Of a stretch of DNA of 60,791 nucleotides, positions 1-8,281 are shown in pieces. Source of the DNA: Marisediminitalea alba (GTDB taxonomy: Bacteria; Pseudomonadota; Gammaproteobacteria; Enterobacterales; Alteromonadaceae); contig NZ_PVNP01000076.1 of the NCBI RefSeq assembly GCF_002993365.1, positions 1 to 60,791 of the forward strand, given 5' to 3'. Within the stretch, counting starts at the first letter, position 1. Each line of letters begins with the position of its first letter. The notes under the pieces were generated by a model. That model was not told where the DNA came from and did not search any database. It was given only the letters and a program-made list of their open reading frames with translations. Made by a program: the position numbers and the translations under genes.

Positions 1-67
1 TATCATTCGTGGTAGGGCTTTGCCCGCATAGATTTAAGCTGGCAAAGAAAGGTGTCTATACATTGTT

Positions 68-140
68 GTCGGAGTCGCCGACAGCGACCAGAGGGGGTAG
101 TGCGACCCGGTGACCGGGAACCACTCTGGACTCCCCGCAG
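68..140. repeat. Hairpin repeat, copy A
   Basis: This 73-nt stretch begins with a GTCGG...CCGAC hairpin, followed by a second hairpin whose arms are CCAGAG and CTCTGG and which encloses a CCGGT/ACCGG inner stem. The same order (GTCGG hairpin, ACAGC, CCAG hairpin, AGTG, CTGGAC, CCCC, CAG) recurs at 37140-37197 with a shorter second hairpin, so the two are copies of one dispersed element. It has no credible coding content. Its function is unknown. Confidence 0.7.
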
Positions 141-170
141 CCCTTATCAGTGAAAAGCGCCATCGTCCCT

Positions 171-261
171 GACAGAACAAACTAGACCGTCAATGACGGC
201 ACGTCCCTGTGCCGCATCGACTGAATCCTCATCCATGATGATTCTTCTAGTTTGTTATGTC
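171..261. other. Branched hairpin element, possible structured RNA
   Basis: Bases 171-185 and 247-261 form an inverted repeat of 15 positions with one mismatch (core AACAAACTAG / CTAGTTTGTT). The 61 bases between them fold into smaller hairpins: CCGTCA/TGACGG at 187-199, which competes with CGGCAC/GTGCCG at 197-214, and GAATC/GATTC at 223-244 with an inner TCAT/ATGA stem. The result is a closed multi-branch shape. It is not a tRNA because there is no T-loop motif, and the ends do not fit integron attC core sites. It may be an RNA or a palindromic mobile element; its orientation is not known. Confidence 0.5.
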
Positions 262-365
262 TGCCAGTGACAATGACAACACTGAAGAAGGGCACAATTA
301 TTGTCCTTTCTTCGATTTAAACAAAGCCTCCTTTTTTTTGAAGGTGGATTCTTTACTTGTGCTGT

Positions 366-737
366 TTATTTTGCCATGCAAAAGAAATTCAGTTTATTGC
401 CGTCGAGGTCGCGAACATACGCGCAGTAATAGGCGTCCATACGCACACCAGGCTCACCTTCTGTGGTGCCACCCAGTTCAAGGGCTTTAGCATAAAAAGC
501 GTTTACCTGATCAGGATCAGTAGCAGCAATTGCCACCATGCTACCGTTACCCACGGTCGCTGGCTTTTCATCATAAGGGGTTGCGATGGCGAACATTGGT
601 GCGGCAGGGTTATTGCCCCACGCAATCATGCGCGGCGCGTCTATAGCGCGTTGTGCGCCTGCCAGACTGAGCAGTTCGTCGTAAAAGGCAGCGGCCTTTG
701 CAATATTGTTGGTACCAACGATAGTGTAAGCAATCAT
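366..737 (-). CDS. VOC (glyoxalase/bleomycin resistance) family protein
   Basis: The 123-residue product has the single-domain vicinal-oxygen-chelate fold pattern: it opens MIAYTIVGTNN, has a central PDQVNAFYAKALELGG helix and ends DLDGNKLNFFCMAK. These proteins are usually metal-dependent lyases, dioxygenases or antibiotic-binding proteins; the substrate cannot be read from the sequence. The start at 737 was chosen because AAGGAA lies 9 nt upstream; an in-frame start 30 nt earlier has no ribosome site. It is transcribed divergently from feoA and stands alone. Cytoplasmic location is inferred from the lack of a signal peptide. Confidence 0.85.
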   Translation of the reverse strand: MIAYTIVGTNNIAKAAAFYDELLSLAGAQRAIDAPRMIAWGNNPAAPMFAIATPYDEKPATVGNGSMVAIAATDPDQVNAFYAKALELGGTTEGEPGVRMDAYYCAYVRDLDGNKLNFFCMAK

Positions 738-947
738 GTAAAATTCCTTGTTATTAACAGGCCCCATTGGCTTGTAAGGTAGTGTAGAGCAAGACCACAG
801 AGCACGGAATGAATATTTATCAGGCCTGATAAGGTCTTTGTTCTATAAGACATATGGGGCAAAACGGACTAATCTCAACAAATCGTCTGCCGACAACGAA
901 CAAAACCCGGTCTGCTATAGCCTGACTGGTCAAATTCTGGTAGTCTA

Positions 948-966
948 AATGGGAATGATTGTTATT
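948..966 (+). promoter_or_regulatory. Fur-like iron box upstream of feoA
   Basis: The 19-mer AATGGGAATGATTGTTATT matches 14 of 19 positions of the symmetric gammaproteobacterial Fur consensus AATGATAATCATTATCATT. It lies 68 nt before the feoA start, where iron-loaded Fur would block transcription. Regulation of feoAB by Fur is well established in this class; its operation here is inferred from the match. Confidence 0.6.
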
Positions 967-1033
967 TAATTGGTGCGCGGGTGCCCGTAGCACAGTTTTG
1001 GCCAGCAGGTGCCACTGATTAGGTGTTATAAGT

Positions 1034-1267
1034 ATGACGTTATGGGAATTAGGTAAGTCAAAGTCTGCCAAGGTGACTCAAATTGACGCCTCCCTCGATC
1101 AACAAATTATTGCCCGCCTTAGCGAAATGGGCCTGTCCACAGGCCGTGATGTCCAGTGCATCCGCCGCGGTCCCTTAGGCGGGCCAATGGTCATGCAGTT
1201 AGGTGGTAGTATTTTTGCTATGGAGCACGACCTGGCCACCCGTATTCAGATTTCCCCCACTGACTGA
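1034..1267 (+). CDS. feoA: FeoA, ferrous iron transport accessory protein
   Basis: The 77-residue protein has the SH3-like FeoA domain, with the family features LSEMGLSTGRDVQCIRRGPLGGP and MVMQLGGSIFAMEHDLATRI. FeoA is a small cytoplasmic protein that assists the FeoB ferrous iron permease. It begins at an ATG with AGGTG about 9 nt upstream and is followed 37 nt later by feoB, giving a two-gene feoAB operon. No feoC is present. A Fur-like box sits in the upstream gap. Confidence 0.95.
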   Translation: MTLWELGKSKSAKVTQIDASLDQQIIARLSEMGLSTGRDVQCIRRGPLGGPMVMQLGGSIFAMEHDLATRIQISPTD

Positions 1268-1304
1268 AATATCCAGTTAGTCTCAATTCAGGACAGCCGT
1301 ATTC

Positions 1305-3125
1305 ATGCAACGCATTTTAATGGTAGGTAAACCCAACTGTGGTAAGAGTTTGCTGTTTAACCAGCTTACCGGGTTACGCCAGAAAGTCGCCAACTATCCA
1401 GGTATTACCGTTGAAATTACTCGGGGTAAGTGTGACAAGTTCGAACTGGTAGATTTGCCCGGCGCGTATTCATTGAATGGTCTTACCCGCGACGAAGTGA
1501 TCGCAGTTGATGAAATTAAACGCTCGGTAGCTGACGATGACACCTCGATGGTGCTGGTAGTGCTCGACGCCACACGTCTGGCGCAGAGCCTGGTGATGGG
1601 TCTACAGGTGCAGCGACTCGCTTTTGAGCATAATAAGCCAGTAATGTTTGCCCTTAACTTTATTGACGAAGTAAAGCGTGTGGGCGAGAGCATCGATACC
1701 GACGGCCTGTCAAAAGCCCTGGGCAGTCCGGTATTGGCACTATCGGCCCGTTCGTTAGACGGTTTACACGAGTTTAAGCAGAGTTTACTGGGCATGGCTG
1801 GTGAACCAGCGCGTTATGCCACAAACAACAGCACACCTCATGCAGATGCTGCCGAGCGTAGTCAGGAACTGGCCCGGGATTTCGGCATTCAGCACGATAT
1901 CGTACTCAAAAACCAGAATCGTATCGATAATTTCATGCTCAATAACTGGACCGGCGGCTTTATCTTTATTGCTGTGATGTTCGTGTTATTTCAGAGCATT
2001 TTTACTCTGGCGACGCCGTTAATGGACGGGGTGGAAGATTTTATTGGAACCCTCGCCGGTGGTGTGGGTGCGATTACCGCAGAAGGCGTGGTGCACGACT
2101 TTATTAACGATGCCATCTTTGGTGGTTTTGGTTCCTTTTTGGTGTTTGTCCCGCAGATAATGGTACTTACCCTTATCATTGGCCTGCTGGAAGACTCCGG
2201 CTATCTGGCCCGGGCAGCGTTAATGTGTCATCGGCCGCTGAGTTTCTTCGGGCTCTCCGGGCGCAGCTTTATTCCGTATTTATCCGGTCATGCCTGTGCC
2301 ATTCCGGCTATCATGGCGGCACGCACCATTGAATCACCCCATAAACGCCTCATCACCATGCTTACTATTCCGCTAATGTCGTGCTCTGCACGCCTGCCGG
2401 TTTATGCTTTGCTGGTAGCAGTGCTGGTGCCGGCTAATGAGACGTTCCTGGGCATTTTCAATATGCAGGGCGCGGCGTTCTTTGGTTTGTATTTCTTTGG
2501 TATTTTTATGGCTCTGGTGGTCAGTCAGATCCTTAATCGTTTTTTACCCCGGGATCTGGAAAAAACCGATATGCCGTTTATTCTGGAACTGCCAACATAC
2601 CGCTTGCCGCACTGGAAACCACTGTTCCAACGCGTGTTAAACAGCGGCATTATGTTTATTAAGCGCGCTGGCCCCATTATCTTTATGGTGTCGGTGGGGA
2701 TCTGGGTTTTAGGCTATTTCCCTCTGAACTCAACGTTACAAAACTCCTGGCTGGGTCAGATCGGGCACTTTATTGAACCTATCTTTACGCCGATGGGACT
2801 CGACTGGCGTTATGGTGTGGCCATTCTGATGTCATTCCTGGCCCGTGAGGTGTTTGTAGGCGCGCTGGGGACTCTGTTTGGACTGGAAGGCGCAGATGAA
2901 GACGTTGCCGGTCTTGCTGAACGGGTACAGGCAGACGGCATGACCACAGAAGCAGGATTAGGCCTGATGTTGTTTTACGTGGTAGCGCTGCAGTGTGTAG
3001 CAACGGTGGCCATGCTGAAAGGTGAAAGTGGCAGCAGTAAACTGTCCTGGGGCTTATATGTGGCATACGGATTACTGGCTTACGCGATTGCGGTAGCGGT
3101 TAACCAGATAGGCGGTCTGCTTTAA
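1305..3125 (+). CDS. feoB: FeoB, GTP-gated ferrous iron permease (short form)
   Basis: FeoB imports Fe2+ across the inner membrane. The N-terminal G domain shows G1 GKPNCGKS (residues 8-15), G3 DLPG (50-53) and G4 NFID (118-121). The membrane region carries two Gate (nucleoside recognition-like) segments, visible around GFGSFLVFVPQIMVLTLIIGLLEDSGYLAR and FLAREVFVGALGTLFG. At 606 residues it is shorter than the roughly 750-770 of enterobacterial FeoB, lacking part of the intracellular spacer and the C-terminal tail. It is co-transcribed with feoA. The G domain, both Gate regions and the C-terminal helices are all present, so it looks functional. Confidence 0.95.
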   Translation: MQRILMVGKPNCGKSLLFNQLTGLRQKVANYPGITVEITRGKCDKFELVDLPGAYSLNGLTRDEVIAVDEIKRSVADDDTSMVLVVLDATRLAQSLVMGLQVQRLAFEHNKPVMFALNFIDEVKRVGESIDTDGLSKALGSPVLALSARSLDGLHEFKQSLLGMAGEPARYATNNSTPHADAAERSQELARDFGIQHDIVLKNQNRIDNFMLNNWTGGFIFIAVMFVLFQSIFTLATPLMDGVEDFIGTLAGGVGAITAEGVVHDFINDAIFGGFGSFLVFVPQIMVLTLIIGLLEDSGYLARAALMCHRPLSFFGLSGRSFIPYLSGHACAIPAIMAARTIESPHKRLITMLTIPLMSCSARLPVYALLVAVLVPANETFLGIFNMQGAAFFGLYFFGIFMALVVSQILNRFLPRDLEKTDMPFILELPTYRLPHWKPLFQRVLNSGIMFIKRAGPIIFMVSVGIWVLGYFPLNSTLQNSWLGQIGHFIEPIFTPMGLDWRYGVAILMSFLAREVFVGALGTLFGLEGADEDVAGLAERVQADGMTTEAGLGLMLFYVVALQCVATVAMLKGESGSSKLSWGLYVAYGLLAYAIAVAVNQIGGLL

Positions 3126-3149
3126 CAGACCGCTTAATTAATAGGATTA

Positions 3150-3677
3150 CTAGCAATGCGCGTTAAGGCAGCGGGTTTTTGCTAAATGCTTTATGGCTAA
3201 CACTTCTCCCTGTTTAGCTGCCTCGGCTATCCATTGTATGCCCGATTGCGGCTGTTTGGTTATACCGACGCCATTAATCAGCGCCATGCCATAATGATAC
3301 TGAGCAATCGGGTTACCGGCATTGGCGGCTTCAGCCAGCCACCGGGTTGATAATGCTGGTTGTGGCTCCCTGATAGTGCCTTGTTCATAAAGCAGTGCTA
3401 AATAGATCATTGCCGAAGTCGAACCTCGCTGCGCGCACTGGATTAAAAATTTTTCACTGTCACTGTGTAGACCGCCCTTGTCGAGCAAGTAGGCGTTATA
3501 GCAGATCGTGCCTATTCGCTCTGGGAAGCGGTCCATTTGTTCCTGATAGTAATGCCACGAAAAATCAGTAGGATTTAACGCGCCACCATATTCATCAAGC
3601 TCGCCATCCATAAATTGAGCTCTACTCTGCAGAGACAGGAAAATCATCAGCACCATCACATAATTTACGATTTTCAT
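3150..3677 (-). CDS. Secreted Sel1-repeat (TPR-like) protein
   Basis: The 175-residue product has an N-terminal signal peptide (MKIVNYVMVLMIFLSLQSRA) and two to three Sel1-like repeats with A-x-x-G-x-x-x-A-x-Y spacing, for example AANAGNPIAQYHYGMALINGVG and AKQGEVLAIKHLAK. Sel1 repeats mediate protein-protein contacts; the partner is unknown. The start at 3677 was preferred because the longer frame would run back into the neighbouring gene and would bury the signal peptide. It lies 11 nt after the small membrane protein gene and probably shares its transcript. Two C-terminal cysteines (CLNAHC) could form a disulfide in the periplasm. Confidence 0.75.
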   Translation of the reverse strand: MKIVNYVMVLMIFLSLQSRAQFMDGELDEYGGALNPTDFSWHYYQEQMDRFPERIGTICYNAYLLDKGGLHSDSEKFLIQCAQRGSTSAMIYLALLYEQGTIREPQPALSTRWLAEAANAGNPIAQYHYGMALINGVGITKQPQSGIQWIAEAAKQGEVLAIKHLAKTRCLNAHC

Positions 3678-3688
3678 AATGGCGCCCC

Positions 3689-4090
3689 CTATTGCGGAAC
3701 AGGATAAAACAGCAAATTGAGGATCAGTAATAACGCCCAAAACCCGGTTTCAAGAGTTTCTGTAACAGGCTGAATACGCAGCACCGCGCCCCAAATGTGT
3801 ACGATCACCATTAAAATGCAAAACAGAATAAAAAATTGCAGGATAAAGGGCGTTCCAAGGTTAAAGAGAGCCGCTTGCATAAACATAATATTGGTGACTA
3901 TGGCAAACGCGCCGAGGCACCTTCCGAAGTAAATGGTCAGGTGCGTGTCATCAGGAATCTTCCACAGTAAAAGCTTTGCCCACAGACAAGGCTTAAAAAA
4001 AAGCGGCAGACTGAAAGCAAAAAACGTGATGAGCGTTATCACCAACAGGTAGGTTTGTGCGTGTTCTGACCAAATTCCAATCCAGGACAT
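3689..4090 (-). CDS. Small four-helix inner membrane protein, unknown function
   Basis: The 133-residue protein is almost entirely hydrophobic, with about four predicted membrane segments (residues ~13-32, ~57-78, ~82-100 and ~113-130). I do not recognise a family. The start ATG is preceded by AAAGGT. It sits between the membrane-anchored winged-helix gene upstream and the Sel1-repeat gene downstream, all on the minus strand. The 127-nt gap to the regulator makes independent transcription possible. Confidence 0.6.
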   Translation of the reverse strand: MSWIGIWSEHAQTYLLVITLITFFAFSLPLFFKPCLWAKLLLWKIPDDTHLTIYFGRCLGAFAIVTNIMFMQAALFNLGTPFILQFFILFCILMVIVHIWGAVLRIQPVTETLETGFWALLLILNLLFYPVPQ

Positions 4091-4217
4091 AGTAATACCT
4101 TTTGTTGCTAGTTAATCGACCAGTTCATTGCACACTAAACGGCAATCGGATATGCCAGAAAACGCAAAGTAATTCGCAAGAAATTTGCAAGATTGTATTA
4201 AAAATGGTGATAGAGAC

Positions 4218-5132
4218 TTATGCGGGAGGGCTAAATCGGTATCCCTGACCGTGTACGGTTTCAATGACCGTTGGCAGCTTCTTTTCGGGATCGAGTTTTT
4301 TACGTAGGGTGATGATGTGTTGTTCCAGCGCCCGGCTATTTGGCATAAATTCCCGGCCCCATACGGCATCATACAATGCTTGTTTGGTGATCACTTCACA
4401 AGGATGATTGGCAAAATGCTGCAGCAACTTTACGTCCCTGTCTGTGAGGTCGATGGCTAAGTCTTGCCGTAGGGCACGCAGTTGTTTCGGGTAGATTGTC
4501 AGATCGCCTAACCTGAAACCGGCTTCCTGATGTCGTGTTTGGGTTGCCTTTGCTGGTTGCTGACGGCGCGAGAAAAGAACGCTGCCTGCTGATATTCCCA
4601 GTATCGCCAAAGCGGCTACGCCCCAGGTGACCCAATTATGATTTGGCACTTCAGTATCGGCAAGTGCGAGTTGCTGATTGATCTCATCAGGCGAGACAGA
4701 AAATAAAGTGGCCAGTTGCTCGACACTAAGCAGTGCGCAAATGATCTGCTGTGTTCGATAGCAATAAAATAATTCGGCGCCCGAAGCATCTGCCTTTTCT
4801 GCCCGCCAGGGACGGGCGAGTTCTGCAAGTGCTTTTAATCGCTTTTCGGCAGCGATAACAGGCTGATCCAATACATGGAGTACTTGTGCGGTAGCCGGAT
4901 AGTGTTGTTCACCATCGGCTTGCCAAATTATCGCACTGTTGATGACTGGCGAGGCAGAAATATACAGTCTGGTGCCTGCTACATCACTGCGCTCATTTAA
5001 TGTTGCTATATGCTGCAACTCACTTTGCAGATATTCATTTATCTCGGTGTTGTTTGGGGATGCCAGGGCAAGTTGTGGTACGATTTCCAGCATCGCCACA
5101 AAGAGTGCTAAAACGATAATAAATCGACTCAT
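4218..5132 (-). CDS. Membrane-anchored winged-helix regulator with N-terminal periplasmic domain
   Basis: Counting from the ATG at 5132 (304 residues), the protein has an N-terminal hydrophobic signal (about 3-23), a periplasmic region (about 25-165) with two cysteines at 124 and 132, one membrane helix (about 167-187) and a cytoplasmic OmpR/CadC-type winged helix (about 206-303). DNA-binding features are LTDRDVKLLQHFANHP, ITKQALYDAVWG and the C-terminal hairpin IETVHGQGYRF. ToxR and CadC have the DNA-binding domain first, so the topology is inverted. No receiver domain is present. The frame extends to a TTG at 5153, but AGTAGG precedes the ATG. It follows hemY by 63 nt on the same strand. 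The ligand and targets are unknown. Confidence 0.8.
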   Translation of the reverse strand: MSRFIIVLALFVAMLEIVPQLALASPNNTEINEYLQSELQHIATLNERSDVAGTRLYISASPVINSAIIWQADGEQHYPATAQVLHVLDQPVIAAEKRLKALAELARPWRAEKADASGAELFYCYRTQQIICALLSVEQLATLFSVSPDEINQQLALADTEVPNHNWVTWGVAALAILGISAGSVLFSRRQQPAKATQTRHQEAGFRLGDLTIYPKQLRALRQDLAIDLTDRDVKLLQHFANHPCEVITKQALYDAVWGREFMPNSRALEQHIITLRKKLDPEKKLPTVIETVHGQGYRFSPPA

Positions 5133-5195
5133 AAGCCTACTCAAAAACCCCAAAATCAGGCTGGTACCGGGCGCGTGTTTTATTGCGAGCCCAAA

Positions 5196-6368
5196 CTACT
5201 TTTTAAGGTTAAGACTTTGCTTGTAAAAGGCCATCGCCGATTCGCGGTTGTTGGCCTTTTCGTTTATTTCGGCCAGTAACAGTAAACCTTCCTGGGTAGG
5301 ATTAAGCTTCATGGCTTTTTGCAGTGCTTTGTCGGCCAGCATACTGTCTCCGGCGTTATAAGCTACATGACCGAGCACCATATACAGTTCGTGATTCTCG
5401 TCGTCAGCCTTGATCCATTTTTCCAGCGCCTTAATGGCAGGTGCCGGATTAGGTAATTGTAAGCCTTTCAGCAGCGGTAACAGCTGTGGCTGAGGCCCGC
5501 GCTTTTGCCAGTCAAGTAATACGGTTTGCGCTTCCTGATGCATGCCCTGAGCAAGCAATTGCTCGGCGTAGGCGGCCTGGTAGCCAATATCATTGCGTTG
5601 TTTGCGCGGCAGGTTGTCCCAGAACGATTTGAGGGCAATGGCCCCTTGTTTACTGGCCACTTCGGCCAGCCGGCCTTTCGCAATTTGTTTAGACCATTTG
5701 GCGTAGTCATCGCCGAGCACTTTTTTATAGCTGCCCAGCTCTTCTTCCAGTTGGGCCCACTGATTACTCTCGGCCAGCGCCTGCACTTTTAACTTAATGG
5801 CCGGTGCAGTGGCTTGTTGTTTGTCGCTGAGTTGAGCCAGCTCTTTTAAGGCGTCGCCAGGCTGACCTTCGGCCAGCGCCATACGCGCCAGCGTCACTCT
5901 GGCGGCCAGTGCGGAACTCTCATAATCAGCCGCTTCGTTTAGCTTGCGCTCGGCAGTGTCTTTGCGGCCTCTGGCCACGGCAGCCTGCGCTGAAACCAGA
6001 TAGTTTACCCCTTCAAACTCGCCGTTTTCAGCCTGATCCGCCGCTTTGGTCGCGGCATCCCAGTCACCCTCAGCCAGGGCCTGAATACTGCGATAAAAGG
6101 CCTTTTGTGTCTTGCGGCGTGACCGGTTGCCAAACCAACTGCCAGACAGTTTGGTGAGACGCCAGGTGCGGCTGAATAAGGTGGAGATTATGATCCAGCT
6201 TACCAGGCCAATAAATATCATGATACCCAGGGCAACAACACTGGTTTCTACCACCAGGTTGCCCATCTGTATCAGCACATAGCCTTTGTTGCCCACTAAT
6301 GAGGGTGCGGCAATCATCGCGACCAGGCATATCGCCACGATGACTAAAATATAAATTAGCTTTTTCAT
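5196..6368 (-). CDS. hemY: HemY, tetratricopeptide inner membrane protein of the hem operon
   Basis: The 390-residue protein has two N-terminal membrane helices (about 5-25 and 41-62) and then a long helical TPR region including AADYESSALAARVTLARMALAEGQPGDALKEL and LYMVLGHVAYNAGDSMLADKALQKAMKLNPTQEGLLLLAE. This is the enterobacterial-type HemY, whose exact role in heme metabolism is unsettled, and not the oxidase that shares the name in Bacillus. Its start overlaps the hemX stop by 4 nt (ATGA), so the two are translationally coupled. It is the last gene of hemCDXY. Confidence 0.93.
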   Translation of the reverse strand: MKKLIYILVIVAICLVAMIAAPSLVGNKGYVLIQMGNLVVETSVVALGIMIFIGLVSWIIISTLFSRTWRLTKLSGSWFGNRSRRKTQKAFYRSIQALAEGDWDAATKAADQAENGEFEGVNYLVSAQAAVARGRKDTAERKLNEAADYESSALAARVTLARMALAEGQPGDALKELAQLSDKQQATAPAIKLKVQALAESNQWAQLEEELGSYKKVLGDDYAKWSKQIAKGRLAEVASKQGAIALKSFWDNLPRKQRNDIGYQAAYAEQLLAQGMHQEAQTVLLDWQKRGPQPQLLPLLKGLQLPNPAPAIKALEKWIKADDENHELYMVLGHVAYNAGDSMLADKALQKAMKLNPTQEGLLLLAEINEKANNRESAMAFYKQSLNLKK

Positions 6369-7558
6369 AGTGCGCTGGCTCCTTCACCAAACACACGTTT
6401 TACCCGGCTATCGAGCAGCGATTCAAGGGCAGCCTGTGAACTCAGTTCAGTGGGGATGGCTTTGCTGATATCGGTATTTTTTAACTGGCTAAGGGCACTC
6501 TGAAATCCTGAAACATCACTGTTTGTCTGAATGTAGTCTTCGCTGATTATCGCCTGAGCGCGTTCAACAGAGGCCTGATACAGCGCCTGTTCACCGGCCA
6601 GAGCGGCAGCCTGTGCCTGTTGCAGGGCCAGCTTTATTTGCTCGCGTGACAGCCATTCCTGTTGAGCAGTCATCATGGGTTCAACGGGTTCGTCGCGATA
6701 TTCAACCCGAATAAAATCATCCACCAGTGAGCGCCACACATTTAGCAGGTTTTGCTTCCAGTCGCTGGTGGAGTCACTGACTTCGTCACTGGTAAATTCG
6801 TTTGCTTCTTTTGGCGTGATAATGGCCAGTTTATCAACCTGTTTAACCAGGCCGTCGAGGGCCAGCGCGACCGACACTTCTGATACCGGGTTGACCTGTT
6901 GAAGGGCCTGAATGTCCTGGGCGATTAAAGCTCTTACCGGCAGAACCGATGGATCGGCTAATGATTTTAAGCGCTGGTCGGCATTACCGAGCAGCATAAT
7001 GGCAGTGCGCAGGTCTTTTTCGAGCCACATTTTACGCCCGGCCATGCGCACCAGATAATCGGCTTCGGCTATTAGCCAGTCGGTGGGCCGGCGGCCATCT
7101 AATTCCTGAATTTGTGCCAGTGCGCCCTGCAGTTGATTTTCCAGTTGCTCCACAGTGGCCTGCTGAGCGGCTTCGCCGTCCAGTACATCCTGGGTGGCGG
7201 CTGCCTGGGCACTGATTTGTTGTTCCAGCGTTGCGGCGCGGTTAGTCATCTGGCTGTGTTTCTGGCCAAGCTCGTTATTCAGCTCGCTGCGCAGCGTGTC
7301 GAGTTTGGTTTGGGTAACACTGTGCTGATTGAAGTACCAGTATCCACCATAGGCCGCACTACCAAGTAACAGCAGGTTTAACAGAGTGATAAGCCACAGC
7401 AGGCCGGTTTTGGCCGTTTTGGGCGGAGCAGACTGAGCAGGTTTAGGGTTGTCTGGTGAGCTTTTGGGCGCAGCGGCTTTGGCCGAAGATTGTTTGGCGC
7501 TGGCTGTGTCGGGCAACTGCTTGGGTTGCTCTTGGTTTGGTTGCTGCTGATCAGCCAT
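6365..7558 (-). CDS. hemX: HemX-family membrane protein
   Basis: The 397-residue protein has a low-complexity Q/P/A/K-rich cytoplasmic N terminus (1-50), one membrane helix (about 51-72, LLWLITLLNLLLLGSAAYGGYW) and a long coiled-coil periplasmic domain with DWLIAEADYLVRMAGRKMWLEKDLRTAIMLL, the conserved HemX block. It is often annotated as a uroporphyrinogen-III C-methyltransferase, but it lacks the SAM-binding methylase fold, so that activity is not supported. A strong GGGAGTG site precedes the ATG. It is the third gene of hemCDXY. Confidence 0.92.
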   Translation of the reverse strand: MADQQQPNQEQPKQLPDTASAKQSSAKAAAPKSSPDNPKPAQSAPPKTAKTGLLWLITLLNLLLLGSAAYGGYWYFNQHSVTQTKLDTLRSELNNELGQKHSQMTNRAATLEQQISAQAAATQDVLDGEAAQQATVEQLENQLQGALAQIQELDGRRPTDWLIAEADYLVRMAGRKMWLEKDLRTAIMLLGNADQRLKSLADPSVLPVRALIAQDIQALQQVNPVSEVSVALALDGLVKQVDKLAIITPKEANEFTSDEVSDSTSDWKQNLLNVWRSLVDDFIRVEYRDEPVEPMMTAQQEWLSREQIKLALQQAQAAALAGEQALYQASVERAQAIISEDYIQTNSDVSGFQSALSQLKNTDISKAIPTELSSQAALESLLDSRVKRVFGEGASAL

Positions 7559-7561
7559 ATA

Positions 7562-8275
7562 TCACTCCCAATTCTGCTGAATCCATGTAATGAGCGCTTC
7601 GTTGCTGGCTTTAGGGCATACATACGTTTGCCGGATGCCTTGTTGATGAAGCTGTTGCGCTATGCGCTCACTGACCGTCAACCATTTTACACCGGTTAGC
7701 GGCTGGGTATTAAATTGTTTTAATAGTGCCTGGGCCTGTTCGCTACTGGTGACAATAATGCCCGCCAGTTGTGTCCAGTGACAGGTCCGGCTAAATACGG
7801 GGGGGATTAATGGCACTCTCTCATAAAGAACCACCTCGTTTAGCCTGGCACCGCGTAGGGTTAATTGTTGCGGGATTGTGGTGCGCCCGCCTTTACCCTT
7901 TAATAACAAAATGTGCCTATTGGCGCAATCATTGAGCAAAGGTAAAGCGAGTACGCCCTCTGAATTCTCGTTATCAGGGACGACCGGGTTCAAACCGGCG
8001 TGAGTAAGAATGTTAGCGGTACTCTGACCGACTGCAATCAGCGGCTGACCGACAATATCACCAGCCAGATGCGCCGCCAGCGGTGCGGCCGCCGCCGTAC
8101 TGGTAACGATGACAATGGCATCCGGATGAGCTTTCAGCAAATCCTGTACGCGGACAATACCGGCCGGGAGCTCTTTGGTTTGCTGTAAGGCAATCACACT
8201 GGCCGACAACCCGGCCTCGGCAAAAGCCGAGTCAGTGGTGGCTAATTTTGCCAGCGGCCGGGTGATTAGATACAT
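7562..8275 (-). CDS. hemD: Uroporphyrinogen-III synthase
   Basis: The 237-residue product cyclises hydroxymethylbilane to uroporphyrinogen III with inversion of ring D, the committed step for heme and siroheme. HemD sequences diverge widely, but the family's two-lobe pattern is visible: ITRPLAKL at the N terminus, VTSTAAAAPLAAHL, AVGQSTANIL, LLLKGKGGRTTIPQQL, VVLYERVPL and IIVTSSEQAQALL. It starts 6 nt after the hemC stop and is followed by hemX after 3 nt, so it is in the middle of a tight operon. Confidence 0.93.
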   Translation of the reverse strand: MYLITRPLAKLATTDSAFAEAGLSASVIALQQTKELPAGIVRVQDLLKAHPDAIVIVTSTAAAAPLAAHLAGDIVGQPLIAVGQSTANILTHAGLNPVVPDNENSEGVLALPLLNDCANRHILLLKGKGGRTTIPQQLTLRGARLNEVVLYERVPLIPPVFSRTCHWTQLAGIIVTSSEQAQALLKQFNTQPLTGVKWLTVSERIAQQLHQQGIRQTYVCPKASNEALITWIQQNWE

Positions 8276-8281
8276 AGTAGT

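Noticed and set aside
171..261. Possible integron attC site or tRNA
   Set aside because: The ends do not give GTTRRRY and RYYYAAC cores, no integrase is near, and there is no T-loop motif or acceptor end for a tRNA.
257..490. 77-residue plus-strand frame beginning at the end of the branched element
   Set aside because: Its start is inside the outer stem, the composition is not protein-like, and its second half is antisense to the VOC gene.
820..1071. 83-residue minus-strand frame with a CPIC pattern upstream of feoA
   Set aside because: It runs through the Fur-like box and into feoA in the opposite sense, has no ribosome site and no recognisable family.
2785..3066. 93-residue minus-strand frame inside feoB
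   Set aside because: It is fully antisense to the conserved C terminus of FeoB.
6365..7558. Uroporphyrinogen-III methyltransferase activity for HemX
   Set aside because: The SAM-binding methylase domain is absent; the protein is a membrane-anchored coiled coil.
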